Positions 8,992 through 17,383 of a stretch of DNA of 64,000 nt are shown piece by piece. This stretch comes from Marinifilum caeruleilacunae (GTDB lineage Bacteria > Bacteroidota > Bacteroidia > Bacteroidales > Marinifilaceae): NCBI RefSeq assembly GCF_013141825.1, contig NZ_RZNH01000012.1, positions 62,001 to 126,000 of the forward strand. Reading direction: 5' to 3'. The notes below the pieces were generated by a model. The model saw nothing but the letters and a program-made list of their open reading frames with translations, searched no databases and was not told the DNA's origin. Each line of letters opens with the position of its first letter. Position 1 is the stretch's first letter. The position numbers and the translations under genes were made by a program.

Positions 8992-9990
8992 TTAGTGCAT
9001 TTTGGTAATTTCTTCGGCAGTTTTTCTTGGCGATGAAGCAATTGAGAATTCATCGGGCAGATAGCCGCAGGCAATGATCATTAAAACCACTTCGTTGTGA
9101 GGGATATCGATAATTTCCCTTAATTTCATGTCTTTGTCATCGGAAACACTCCAATTTAGCGAACATGCTCCAATTTTATTGTAGTGTAAAGCATTTAACA
9201 ATGTCATACTGAACAATCCTCCATTTAGATGATTTTCGAACCTTTCGTGCATATCCTTTGTTGTGGACACTACAGAACTTACAACAATTAAGGTTTCGGC
9301 CAGGTGACCAAATCCTCGGTTTCCATTCTGAATTTCGAGAATCGCTTTCTTTTTTTCGGGCGATTTTACGATATGCACCCGATTGGGCTGACGATTACAA
9401 AAAGAAGGTGAACGTTGCGCCAGATTGATGCAATCGTGAAGTACATGCATTGGAACTTCTTCCTCTGTATAGTTTCGAACCGAATATCTTGATTGACAAA
9501 ATTGATCGAATGGAGCATTTTTATCCTTAAAATAATCGGCCTTGCTTGTTCTAATCTGCTTTTGACCTTCCACTTTGGCATATCGTTCCTCAATCGAGAT
9601 CAATCGACCTAACAAATCCTGATCTAATGAAAAGTTGATTTCCTCATGATAATGAAGGTATTCCTTTAATACTGATACGGATTGGGTAAATTCCAAATCA
9701 TTTTCAGGAAGTTGAAATTTTTCATATCGCTCCACCGTATCAATCAAGATCATGACCACTGCCTTTCCAAAACCGGGTCTTGGTTCGGGCATGGTTAATC
9801 CTTTCTCAACAATATGATAGGCCAGGGCCAAATCTCTTTTTACTTTTTCAATATCAGATTTGTTATACACTTTATCATATACACGCCTCTTTAAGTCATA
9901 CATACTCGCTTTTTTTGCTGAATTTAGATAATACAAATACAGCAGTTTCTGCGGTAACATATTTTTTATTTGTGCTTTCAATGCTTTCAT
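8992..9990 (-). CDS. Nitroreductase-family protein with N-terminal extension
   Basis: A 332-residue protein. The nitroreductase fold starts around residue 162 with the FMN-binding signature SRYSVRNYTEEEVP (167-180), continues with AQRSPSFCNRQPNRVHI and ends with a typical VVLMIIACGYLPDE. About 160 helical residues precede the domain, whereas stand-alone nitroreductases usually are about 180-220 residues in all. It lies 31 bases upstream of the pyruvyl transferase gene and downstream of the flippase gene, so it is in the exopolysaccharide operon. Such pairs recur in polysaccharide loci (general knowledge), but the redox substrate is unknown. Confidence 0.75.
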   Translation of the reverse strand: MKALKAQIKNMLPQKLLYLYYLNSAKKASMYDLKRRVYDKVYNKSDIEKVKRDLALAYHIVEKGLTMPEPRPGFGKAVVMILIDTVERYEKFQLPENDLEFTQSVSVLKEYLHYHEEINFSLDQDLLGRLISIEERYAKVEGQKQIRTSKADYFKDKNAPFDQFCQSRYSVRNYTEEEVPMHVLHDCINLAQRSPSFCNRQPNRVHIVKSPEKKKAILEIQNGNRGFGHLAETLIVVSSVVSTTKDMHERFENHLNGGLFSMTLLNALHYNKIGACSLNWSVSDDKDMKLREIIDIPHNEVVLMIIACGYLPDEFSIASSPRKTAEEITKMH

Positions 9991-10039
9991 TTCAAGTATA
10001 TTTAAGTAGTGTCATTTTTTGTTCACACAGTCAGCTTGT

Positions 10040-11569
10040 TTACGAAGTTGGCTTAAGTCTTGTCACCAAACTTTTTACAGGCTTATACAGTAAATCTCTT
10101 TCGTAATTATTCATCGATGTCATCCAGAATATCGGGATGTATATCACCGAAAAGGTACAAATTGCGATTGCCAGGTTTATTGGAGTATCAAGGTCCACCT
10201 GACTAATTACCCAATAGGTTAGCAATCCTAATAGTGCCGGTGATATTGCCATTTTACCAATCTCTTTCCAGAACTTTGGAATATCGATATCTTGTCTTTT
10301 AAAATAGTAGATATTCATAATGATGATATGACCCAAAACCAGGCCTGAGCAGATGGCAATACCACAACCTATTCCGCCATAAGTATCTACCAGTAGGAGT
10401 TGCATAACCACACTAAATATTGCGATACACAGATAGAGCACCGCCCTAAATTTCAGTCGGTTTCTTGCTTGCAATATGGTAATTCCCAGGTTTTGTATCA
10501 GAGGAATCGTTAAAGGAATAAACATGAGCAGTGTAATGACATAGGTGTCGGTATAGTCTGCACCTGCCCACAGGTAAATGAACTGTCGTCCAAAGAGGAT
10601 AAATCCCGCAAGGATAAAGGCCATTACTATAAATTGAATTCTTCCGGTACGAATGAATAAATCGGAAATTTCCTTATTGGATTTTGATTGGGAAACCATA
10701 GCTGTAACCTTAGGCAGAAATACCCCCGAAATGGCTGTTGAGAATCCCATATACATTTGTTCGAGCTGAATGGCAACAGCAAACATGGCAACGGCCGCTG
10801 TACCCACATTGGCACCCAGAACCAATTGTCCCGAACTCCAATACAACCGATCGATTATGGCATTCAGGAATATGAAAAACGAATATCCGGCAAGTTCTTT
10901 AAAAAAGCTCCAGTCGAACTTCTTGAAACGGATCTTGATCTTGATTTTATTTCGGCAATACCATAAGTTAATTAGCTGAGTGGCTACATTAAAAATGGTA
11001 ATTAACACTACCATTCCAATGGCTCGATATCCCATCTCCAAAAGGATAATCATGATTAAAGGGTTCAGGATAATACGTGCAATCTGTACCACCTTTTGAA
11101 ATACAAACTTTTCGTAGGCTGTCACTATAGAACCAAATATGCTTACCGGGAATGTAAACACCAGGTTGAAAACCATTAACAAAACCAGGATATGCACTTT
11201 CTCGAGTTCTTCGGGAGTTAAGGTATCACCATAGAGTGTATCGATATTAAAATACAAACCCATTCCGAGTATGAGCACAACCAGGCCTATGAGCGAGTAC
11301 AGCACCACAAACATCCCAAACATGGAGTATTGTTCTTCTATTTTTCCCTCGGAACGAAATTTTGCTGTGTAACGAATAATGGTATTCCCAAAACCCAAAT
11401 CCAGAATGGTTAGGTAGGCAACTACAGATGCTACCAGTGAGTACAAACCGTACTCACTTTGTCCCATCATGCGTAACATGTATGGTGTATATAAAAGGCC
11501 TACAATATTACTTAAACCTATAACAACATAGGATAATATTGCACCTACTTTTAATTGGTTTACTTGCAT
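10040..11569 (-). CDS. Wzx-type polysaccharide flippase
   Basis: A 509-residue integral membrane protein of the MOP superfamily (polysaccharide transporter branch). The N-terminus (LSYVVIGLSNIVGLLYTPYM) is the usual first helix with the conserved proline, and about twelve to fourteen hydrophobic helices follow, which matches the usual number. It should flip the undecaprenyl-linked repeat unit from the cytoplasmic to the periplasmic face. The gene starts 19 bases after the Wzc-like gene. The ATG is at 11567-11569. Confidence 0.87.
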   Translation of the reverse strand: MQVNQLKVGAILSYVVIGLSNIVGLLYTPYMLRMMGQSEYGLYSLVASVVAYLTILDLGFGNTIIRYTAKFRSEGKIEEQYSMFGMFVVLYSLIGLVVLILGMGLYFNIDTLYGDTLTPEELEKVHILVLLMVFNLVFTFPVSIFGSIVTAYEKFVFQKVVQIARIILNPLIMIILLEMGYRAIGMVVLITIFNVATQLINLWYCRNKIKIKIRFKKFDWSFFKELAGYSFFIFLNAIIDRLYWSSGQLVLGANVGTAAVAMFAVAIQLEQMYMGFSTAISGVFLPKVTAMVSQSKSNKEISDLFIRTGRIQFIVMAFILAGFILFGRQFIYLWAGADYTDTYVITLLMFIPLTIPLIQNLGITILQARNRLKFRAVLYLCIAIFSVVMQLLLVDTYGGIGCGIAICSGLVLGHIIIMNIYYFKRQDIDIPKFWKEIGKMAISPALLGLLTYWVISQVDLDTPINLAIAICTFSVIYIPIFWMTSMNNYERDLLYKPVKSLVTRLKPTS

Positions 11570-11588
11570 AAATTCCTTTTTATCAGGT

Positions 11589-13805
11589 TTAAGAGAATTT
11601 CGTTTTGGTAAAGAACCTTAATCGAAGTGCATTTTTAATTCCTTTTCTAAACTTGGTACGCTCTTTTGGCAAATCGCCTAAAATGGTTTCCATTTCATTA
11701 ATTTGCACACCATTAAGAACAACTTGTACCGAATCATCATCGCCTGCTACCGATAAGAAATCTTCGAACGAATTGCGATCTGCCTTTGCCCATGCCCTGT
11801 TGGCTCTTACCACTAACATCGAGTAATCCGATTCTCTCACAAGATGCACAGGATATGAATTGTTTAAGATGCCTGGAATTTCAACAAAGGTGTAATCAAA
11901 ATCCTCTTTGCCTTTTACGTTTTCGCCCAATTCCTGAACTCCTTTCACCCTGTGGAAATTGGGCGTGAATTCGTAACAACTGCGTTCATAATCGGCAGGT
12001 TCATCGGTTTGATTGTGCGATACATATTGGATTTTTAAACCAATGTTGTGAAGTTTTTCGGCAATCTTGCTAAAAACAAATGATTTCCCCTCGCCTGCCT
12101 GGTTGCTAAACACCAGTATTTGCAGTGCTTTATTTTCGCCAGCAACGGAAGGTTTCATAAGCAATAACTTCCGTGTGAGTACATCGAGGGTTTTATTTTT
12201 AATGTCATCTAATTTTAAACGTTTATTTTTCACCGCTAAATTTGGGAACATTGCCAATACCTTTTTACCAATGCAATCTTCTGCACGAGCAATGGTTTTG
12301 ATCCCTGCATCAAGAAATTCCAGTACAAGAATAATAAAGGTAGGAATCACGAAGCCAATCATAAAGGCAATAATCAGGAGAAATTTTCTCTTACTGGCTC
12401 TTGCTTCGATAGGATGAAATGGCGGTGAAACAATCTTTAAATTAGAGTTTAATTCAATATTTTGTTGTTTTAATTTGGCCTTGTTCAAGCTTTCCAGTAA
12501 AGACAAGTACTTTTGTTCTGCTACATTAATTTTTCTTTCAAGCCTCTTCATAGTGGCACCCAAAGGAGCGTAATATTCAAACAGTTCTTCAAATTCTTTT
12601 TTAATTTGGTCTCCCACCTCTAACTGGGCTTTTGAAGATTCGAAAGCAATGATTTTTTCGAGCCATCTGTTCAACAAAGAATGACCGGAAACGCCTTCTT
12701 TACTGTTATTAATTTCGTATTGTTTATCGAGAAGTTCTCTCAATTGGCCTTCGATGTATTCGGCCTCTTTTTTCAGTGACAGAATCCCTACAGAATCCTC
12801 ATCGCTCTTCTCATAATTGAGTAAGCTTCTATTGGTTTTTAGCCATAACTCATGGTTGATATCCGAGAGTTTTTTTCTTACATCCAACATTTCACTACTG
12901 GTGATTCTTCTTTTTTCGTTGGCTGTCATTTTACTTTCAAGCAGATCGAGTACCGAAGCTTCTGCGGTGTTCTTCATTTGAATTTCGGTATAGCTCAGAT
13001 CAAAATGCTCTTTCTCAGAAGCGATATGCCTGGTTTGCTCGTAATAGTTGATAATATTATGAGCTTTGTTGAACTCTACCAGTTCCTCTTCCGCAACATT
13101 TAAATCGGCTTCGGCATTTTCAATCTCTTTCTGGAAATAACTCACTACCGCGTCGGATTGATTCACCTTGATATCAGAATAAATTCTAACAAACACTTCG
13201 TTGATTAATTCCAGAGTATTTGCACAAATGCCTGGATCGTCTGAATTGTAGGAAATTTTCACCATATCACTCGATTGAATACGGGAAACTTTAATCTCGG
13301 CTAGAATTCTTTTGCTACTGTAATGCCTGTGATCCAAGTGTATCAGCTCATAAATAAAATTGGTGTGGTTGGTATCTTTGTAGGCTACAAAATTCAGATA
13401 AGTCTGTTCAGGATCGTTTTTAACGATTAAGGCCTTCACCTCTGCAGGCACCATTTCCATTAACTCATCGTAATGTTTTTTGAGGATGATATCAGATTTA
13501 GGTCCATCTAGCAGCATGTGCTTGGTAAATAGGCGTAGTGCAACTTCTTCTATGGTTGTTTTTGTACGGATCAGGTTGATAAAATTATCGAAGGCAATAC
13601 GTGTTCCGAAAAGATCCAATTTCGATTCTTCAAGCGATACAATTGATGACCCAGTGGCAATACCAGTATAAATTCTGGTACTCGAATCATACATTTTAGG
13701 TTGATCTTTGGTCAATATAAAAACCAAACTCACCATAATAATGGGAGTTATCATTAACACCAAAATGTGTTTTTGCAAGAGTCGTATGAAGAAGATTATA
13801 TTCAA
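11589..13805 (-). CDS. Wzc-like chain-length protein with degenerate BY-kinase domain
   Basis: A 738-residue inner-membrane protein. Helix one (about 13-32) opens a Wzz domain with a long coiled-coil periplasmic part (about 215-455), then a proline-bearing segment (460-468) and helix two (474-496). The cytoplasmic part has a P-loop NQAGEGKS (568-575), so nucleotide binding is plausible. The Walker A' region reads VEIPG (641-645), with Glu where BY kinases have Asp, and the C-terminus has no tyrosine cluster, ending in a basic tail. It may regulate polymerisation without tyrosine autophosphorylation (inference). The start codon must be TTG (13803-13805): the first in-frame ATG falls inside helix one and no upstream ATG is in frame. 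It starts 5 bases after the outer-membrane factor gene. Confidence 0.8.
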   Translation of the reverse strand: MNIIFFIRLLQKHILVLMITPIIMVSLVFILTKDQPKMYDSSTRIYTGIATGSSIVSLEESKLDLFGTRIAFDNFINLIRTKTTIEEVALRLFTKHMLLDGPKSDIILKKHYDELMEMVPAEVKALIVKNDPEQTYLNFVAYKDTNHTNFIYELIHLDHRHYSSKRILAEIKVSRIQSSDMVKISYNSDDPGICANTLELINEVFVRIYSDIKVNQSDAVVSYFQKEIENAEADLNVAEEELVEFNKAHNIINYYEQTRHIASEKEHFDLSYTEIQMKNTAEASVLDLLESKMTANEKRRITSSEMLDVRKKLSDINHELWLKTNRSLLNYEKSDEDSVGILSLKKEAEYIEGQLRELLDKQYEINNSKEGVSGHSLLNRWLEKIIAFESSKAQLEVGDQIKKEFEELFEYYAPLGATMKRLERKINVAEQKYLSLLESLNKAKLKQQNIELNSNLKIVSPPFHPIEARASKRKFLLIIAFMIGFVIPTFIILVLEFLDAGIKTIARAEDCIGKKVLAMFPNLAVKNKRLKLDDIKNKTLDVLTRKLLLMKPSVAGENKALQILVFSNQAGEGKSFVFSKIAEKLHNIGLKIQYVSHNQTDEPADYERSCYEFTPNFHRVKGVQELGENVKGKEDFDYTFVEIPGILNNSYPVHLVRESDYSMLVVRANRAWAKADRNSFEDFLSVAGDDDSVQVVLNGVQINEMETILGDLPKERTKFRKGIKNALRLRFFTKTKFS

Positions 13806-13810
13806 ATCGC

Positions 13811-14554
13811 TTAATTTTTAAGAGTTACCGGTTTTCCAACAATTTCGTTTAAAACCTGTATCGATGATATCAGTTCAATTTTTGCACGTTCCAATTCCAG
13901 TTCAGCATTCATATTAATGTCGTGTACGCGGGAGAATTCGGCAATATCTATTTTGCCACTTACATAGTCTTTTTCCACACTATTCAAGTGAATATTTAAA
14001 ACCCCAAATGCCTTATTTCGCACCTCAACACTCTTGTAACACATTAGCACATTATTGTACTGCACAACAACCAATTGCCTCAATTCACGCTCACTACTCA
14101 GTTGCTGATATCGGTATTTGTCGAATTCAGCTTTGGCCTGCTTAAGGTTGGTTCTATCAATAATCTTGCTCAATGGAATTTTTAAGGATACTCCTACGCT
14201 GTATCTCGTTTGCTCAGTGGTAGATGTTGATGATTCTGTATTCAGATCCTCTGTAATCAGCAGGTTATCGAATAAACCATACCTGGCACTCGCTTCAAAA
14301 TCCAGGGTATTCATCCAGTCGCGACGCTCTGCCTTAATTCTCAATTGACTAATCAACACTTGCGAATTGTGATATTTCAGCAAAGGAGAATTTTCAATGG
14401 CCATTTGCTGCATTTTACCCAATGGAAGCAGCAAGTCCGAAATTAATTCACCAGCCATTACCTTTTCTATAACTACCTGGTTATTTTGAGCAAAGAGATA
14501 TGAATAGCTGAAAAAAATACAGCTTACAACAAGTAGGAGTTTTTTAAAGTGCAT
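13811..14554 (-). CDS. Half-length TolC-family outer-membrane factor
   Basis: A 247-residue secreted protein. A signal peptide (HFKKLLLVVSCIFFSYSYLFAQ) is followed by one outer-membrane-efflux (OEP) unit: a long helix (about 45-85), strand LDFEASARYG, a short polar loop, strand RYSVGVSLKIPL and a second long helical pair (about 140-235). Normal TolC-like proteins are about 400-500 residues with two such units; only one is present and both ends look intact. In an exopolysaccharide operon with no Wza-type protein it is the obvious candidate for the outer-membrane exit. ATG at 14552-14554 is preferred to an upstream in-frame TTG. It starts 10 bases after the sugar transferase. Confidence 0.75.
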   Translation of the reverse strand: MHFKKLLLVVSCIFFSYSYLFAQNNQVVIEKVMAGELISDLLLPLGKMQQMAIENSPLLKYHNSQVLISQLRIKAERRDWMNTLDFEASARYGLFDNLLITEDLNTESSTSTTEQTRYSVGVSLKIPLSKIIDRTNLKQAKAEFDKYRYQQLSSERELRQLVVVQYNNVLMCYKSVEVRNKAFGVLNIHLNSVEKDYVSGKIDIAEFSRVHDINMNAELELERAKIELISSIQVLNEIVGKPVTLKN

Positions 14555-14564
14555 ATGCAATAAT

Positions 14565-15755
14565 TTATACGTTCTCTTTCTGGAATACCGCTGGAATTGT
14601 TCTTAATATGATCCACATATCCTTCCAGAATGAATATTTACTATTGGCAATTTCAACATATTTATTGTCGAGACCTTTTCTTTCTTCTGGCGACATTTTT
14701 GAAGTTTTACCACGCGCCTCGACTTGCCATAAACCCGTAATACCTGCAGGACCATTAAATCGATCTGTCCATTCGTCTGTTGTAAGCATTTCGGCCTCAT
14801 AAAGTGGCAATGGCCTGTTTCCTACAATCGACATATCTCCGCGAATTACATTAATAAGCTGTGGCAATTCATCAATACTTAATTTTCTGATAATATGTCC
14901 AACTTTTGTGATTCTAGGATCGTTCTCAAATTTCACGAAGGCTTTGTCCTGCTTTTGTTTCTGACGTTGAATGTGAGTCACCTCCTCAACCTCTTCTTCA
15001 TCACCAAACAGAATTGTCGATCCTTCACTCACCACATCTTCCTGCATCACTTCGGCAAGCTCTTCTTCGGTCTCTTCCGATTTGTATTGGTTCAGGTGTT
15101 CCAATTCTTTCAAACGCTTATCAGCATCTGGATACATCGATCTTAATTTCAGGAAATTAAAGATTCTGTAACCTGTACCAACACGCTTCGATATGTAATA
15201 TACTTTCCCTTTCGATTCCAATCGAATTGCGGCAACAAATGCCAGCAATAATGGCGATAATGCAATTAATGCAAGACTTGCAAAAACAATATCAAAAGTT
15301 CTTTTGAAGAATGGTGTTGTATAAATCTTTACATTGTTTTCTTCCTGAGGTTTATTAAATTTCATATGAACCTGTAAAACCTTAAGGAAATTGATACGAT
15401 TCGAAAGGGTTTCCGCCTGAACGGGTTTGGCGTAAACATCACTAATTTTTTGCTCGATGGCTTGCTTGATAATTTCGGGAGTTTTCTCCCCAACCAGCAA
15501 TAGGTATGGTGTAGACATTTTTGCATCATACTTTTCAACAAACACAGTATGAAAGTCCAATCCATTTCTACCCGGCAAATCGAATTCACTAATTACGCCA
15601 TCAATCTTTTCATTTTTCTCTATCCACTCCGAAGCTTGCAATGGATTGTTATGATGTACCAGCTTAACTCTACTGTTTAGTTCTTTAAAACCAGACAGAA
15701 CAGCTTCGTCAGACCCAATGTACATCAGTTTCATTTGTCTGTTTGCAGTATTCAT
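14565..15755 (-). CDS. Initiating sugar-phosphate transferase with N-terminal pseudo-receiver
   Basis: A 396-residue protein. Residues about 7-125 have the layout of a response-regulator receiver domain, but the phospho-accepting Asp is Glu57 (in SEFDLPGRNG), the N-terminal acidic pair is replaced by SDE, and only the Lys110-Pro111 pair remains. From residue 148 comes a polyprenyl-phosphate glycosyl-1-phosphate transferase domain: KRTFDIVFASLALIALSPLL (membrane hairpin), KRVGTGYRIFNFLKLRSM and KLSIDELPQLINVIRGDMS, ending with GLWQVEARGKTS. An acidic insertion (about 225-265) splits the catalytic domain. It should start the repeat unit on undecaprenyl phosphate. The usual multi-helix N-terminus of WbaP-type enzymes is absent. 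Confidence 0.88.
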   Translation of the reverse strand: MNTANRQMKLMYIGSDEAVLSGFKELNSRVKLVHHNNPLQASEWIEKNEKIDGVISEFDLPGRNGLDFHTVFVEKYDAKMSTPYLLLVGEKTPEIIKQAIEQKISDVYAKPVQAETLSNRINFLKVLQVHMKFNKPQEENNVKIYTTPFFKRTFDIVFASLALIALSPLLLAFVAAIRLESKGKVYYISKRVGTGYRIFNFLKLRSMYPDADKRLKELEHLNQYKSEETEEELAEVMQEDVVSEGSTILFGDEEEVEEVTHIQRQKQKQDKAFVKFENDPRITKVGHIIRKLSIDELPQLINVIRGDMSIVGNRPLPLYEAEMLTTDEWTDRFNGPAGITGLWQVEARGKTSKMSPEERKGLDNKYVEIANSKYSFWKDMWIILRTIPAVFQKENV

Positions 15756-15762
15756 GATGCTT

Positions 15763-16125
15763 TTATTTAATCAAACGTTCAATTCTTATCATTAACTCTT
15801 CAGGATTAAAGGGCTTCATGATATAATCTTCTGCCCCTAGCTTTAAACACTCTACACGAACATTGCTGCTCTCCTGACTGCTAAGTACAATAATTGGGAC
15901 ATCATTAAAATATCCGCTCTCCTTAATACGTTTGATTAATTCGATACCATCCATATTTGGCATCTGTAGGTCTGTTAAAATAATATCAGGAATATTACCC
16001 GACTGCAACCATGAAATTGCTTGTAAACCGTCTTCCTTGGTGGTCACTTCGAAAGAGGTTTGTAAAAATCGAACCATCAGTTGGCTCATCGAAGGCTTGT
16101 CGTCTACAACTAATATTTTCTTCAT
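15763..16125 (-). CDS. Single-domain response regulator (CheY-like)
   Basis: A 120-residue receiver domain with no output domain. All core residues are present: the acidic pair in ILVVDDKPSM, phospho-accepting Asp in ILTDLQMPNMDG, Ser-Ser in IVLSSQESS and Lys-Pro in IMKPFNPEEL. It is the first gene of the exopolysaccharide operon, 7 bases before the sugar transferase that carries a degenerate receiver. A phosphorylation-controlled contact with that transferase or the Wzc-like protein is an attractive inference. ATG 16123-16125 gives the standard KKILVVDD start; the longer upstream frame is ignored. Confidence 0.88.
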   Translation of the reverse strand: MKKILVVDDKPSMSQLMVRFLQTSFEVTTKEDGLQAISWLQSGNIPDIILTDLQMPNMDGIELIKRIKESGYFNDVPIIVLSSQESSNVRVECLKLGAEDYIMKPFNPEELMIRIERLIK

Positions 16126-16602
16126 AAGTAAATTTAATGCGCTCCTGTCACAGAGCAATAGTCAATTTAAATAGTATAGTTTTTGGGCATTCACACTAAA
16201 AGTGTAAACCATCAGTACCGATTTACGCAGCCTTGCTGATTTTGTTTCCTTTTTCCCCTACAGAATGCATATTTCCTATGAAACAATAGAATATTAAGAA
16301 TCATTTTAAACAAGAAGACAAACTATATGGATCTGATTTTCTTTCTGCCAGAAAATTGCCTTACACTACACGCGAATAGCATAATTAGTTAGCATACAAC
16401 CACTAAGACAGAAACATCCTAATAAAAGCTTATTAAAGCGTAACATTTCCTCCCATGCCAAGAACTAATCATAAACCTGAAAGTGAATCTAAAGCAAAAC
16501 GTACAAATAGTTATACAATAATATTTTTGTCATGTTCAGTAAATTAATGTAACTTGTATTGTACTTTAAGCATTTCCAATAATTTAACTTGATCAAATTG
16601 AG
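16126..16602. promoter_or_regulatory. Divergent spacer upstream of the exopolysaccharide operon
   Basis: A 477-base AT-rich spacer between the divergently transcribed response regulator and PAS protein genes. It must hold the operon promoter. A perfect inverted repeat ACACT-AAA-AGTGT lies at 16193-16205, about 70 bases upstream of the response regulator start, and could be an operator. No unambiguous TAnnTTTG element was found for either direction, and no RNA gene or open frame was recognised. Confidence 0.4.
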
Positions 16603-17106
16603 ATGAATACCAAATTAACACACACGAATGAAAGATTTAGTGTTTTAAGCGGTTCGAGCGACTTTTTAAATATCATTTTGAACAATATAAGTTCCTGTGT
16701 AATGCTATTGGACAATGAACTTAGGCTTAGAGCATTTAATGACCCATTAACTACTATTTTTTCCAATAAAAAAAATGAAGAGCTATTGTATCGCAAATGC
16801 GGAGAAGTACTTGGATGTGCCTATCAAATAGAAGAAGGTACTCCTTGCGGTAGCACTTCTAAATGTAACACATGCGAATTAAGGGTTTCGGCTCTTTATT
16901 CTTATGTGGAGAACAAGCCAATCTACAATGCACATTTAATGAAATCTTTCATCGATTTTGATGGCAACAAGGAAGACAAGCACCTGCAGTTTTCCACAAG
17001 GTTATTTAAATACCAAAAAGAGAACTACATTGTTGCAATTATTGAAGACATCACTGCTTTAAAACAAGCACAAATAGCAGAGAAAAACTTGAAAGGAATC
17101 ATTTAA
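16603..17106 (+). CDS. Stand-alone PAS-domain protein with cysteine cluster
   Basis: A 167-residue cytoplasmic protein. It is a single PAS fold: ILNNISSCVMLLDNELRLRAFN near the start and FSTRLFKYQKENYIVAIIEDIT as the last strands. In the middle are five cysteines, Cys66, 72, 82, 88 and 91, in the arrangement GEVLGC ... PCGSTSKCNTC, a pattern seen in cysteine-bearing PAS domains of sensor kinases. The protein stops right after the PAS exit helix, where a kinase domain would start in a two-component sensor. It is divergent from the exopolysaccharide operon. Redox or metal sensing is possible; no output domain is present. Confidence 0.65.
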   Translation: MNTKLTHTNERFSVLSGSSDFLNIILNNISSCVMLLDNELRLRAFNDPLTTIFSNKKNEELLYRKCGEVLGCAYQIEEGTPCGSTSKCNTCELRVSALYSYVENKPIYNAHLMKSFIDFDGNKEDKHLQFSTRLFKYQKENYIVAIIEDITALKQAQIAEKNLKGII

Positions 17107-17137
17107 AAAACATTGGAATCATCAAAGTTTGGAATGA

Positions 17138-17170
17138 AGAGAAATCAGCAAAAGATTTCTCTTTTTTTTG
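17138..17170 (+). terminator. Intrinsic terminator after the PAS gene
   Basis: Stem AGAGAAATC / GATTTCTCT with a 7-base loop, followed by eight T and G. It lies 31 bases beyond the PAS gene stop and separates it from the AraC gene. Confidence 0.85.
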
Positions 17171-17197
17171 TGCATGGCCTAAATCAATTACTTACAA

Positions 17198-17263
17198 TCA
17201 GTAATTCGTATACAAGCCTCAGTAATTCGTATAAGCGTTTTCCCAATACCTGTTTTATCTTTG
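17198..17263 (+). promoter_or_regulatory. Tandem operator and promoter of the AraC gene
   Basis: A perfect 15-base direct repeat, TCAGTAATTCGTATA, occurs at 17198-17212 and 17219-17233, 21 bases apart start to start (two helical turns). A Bacteroidota -7 element TATCTTTG follows at 17256-17263, so the second repeat reaches the -33 region. This is the arrangement expected for an AraC-family activator site; binding by the neighbouring AraC protein is inference. Confidence 0.6.
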
Positions 17264-17383
17264 AACTTACAAAAATTAGCACATTTTTGTAGTGGGTTGA
17301 ATTCACCATCGATCTGCTCGTAGGAATTGCTTTTTGGTGGTGAATTTTTCTTATTACCTTGTGTAGATTCAAAAAAACAGAAA

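Noticed and set aside
8961-9074. 38-codon N-terminal extension of the pyruvyl transferase
   Set aside because: Overlaps the preceding nitroreductase stop region and lacks family resemblance; the family start is the internal ATG.
12067-12417. 116-codon open frame on the plus strand
   Set aside because: Antisense to the P-loop half of the Wzc-like gene with no resemblance to a protein family.
13811-14554. TolC-type gene as a frameshifted full-length gene
   Set aside because: Both ends abut neighbours within 10 bases, a signal peptide and full helix-strand-strand-helix unit are present, and no TolC-like remains lie in another frame.
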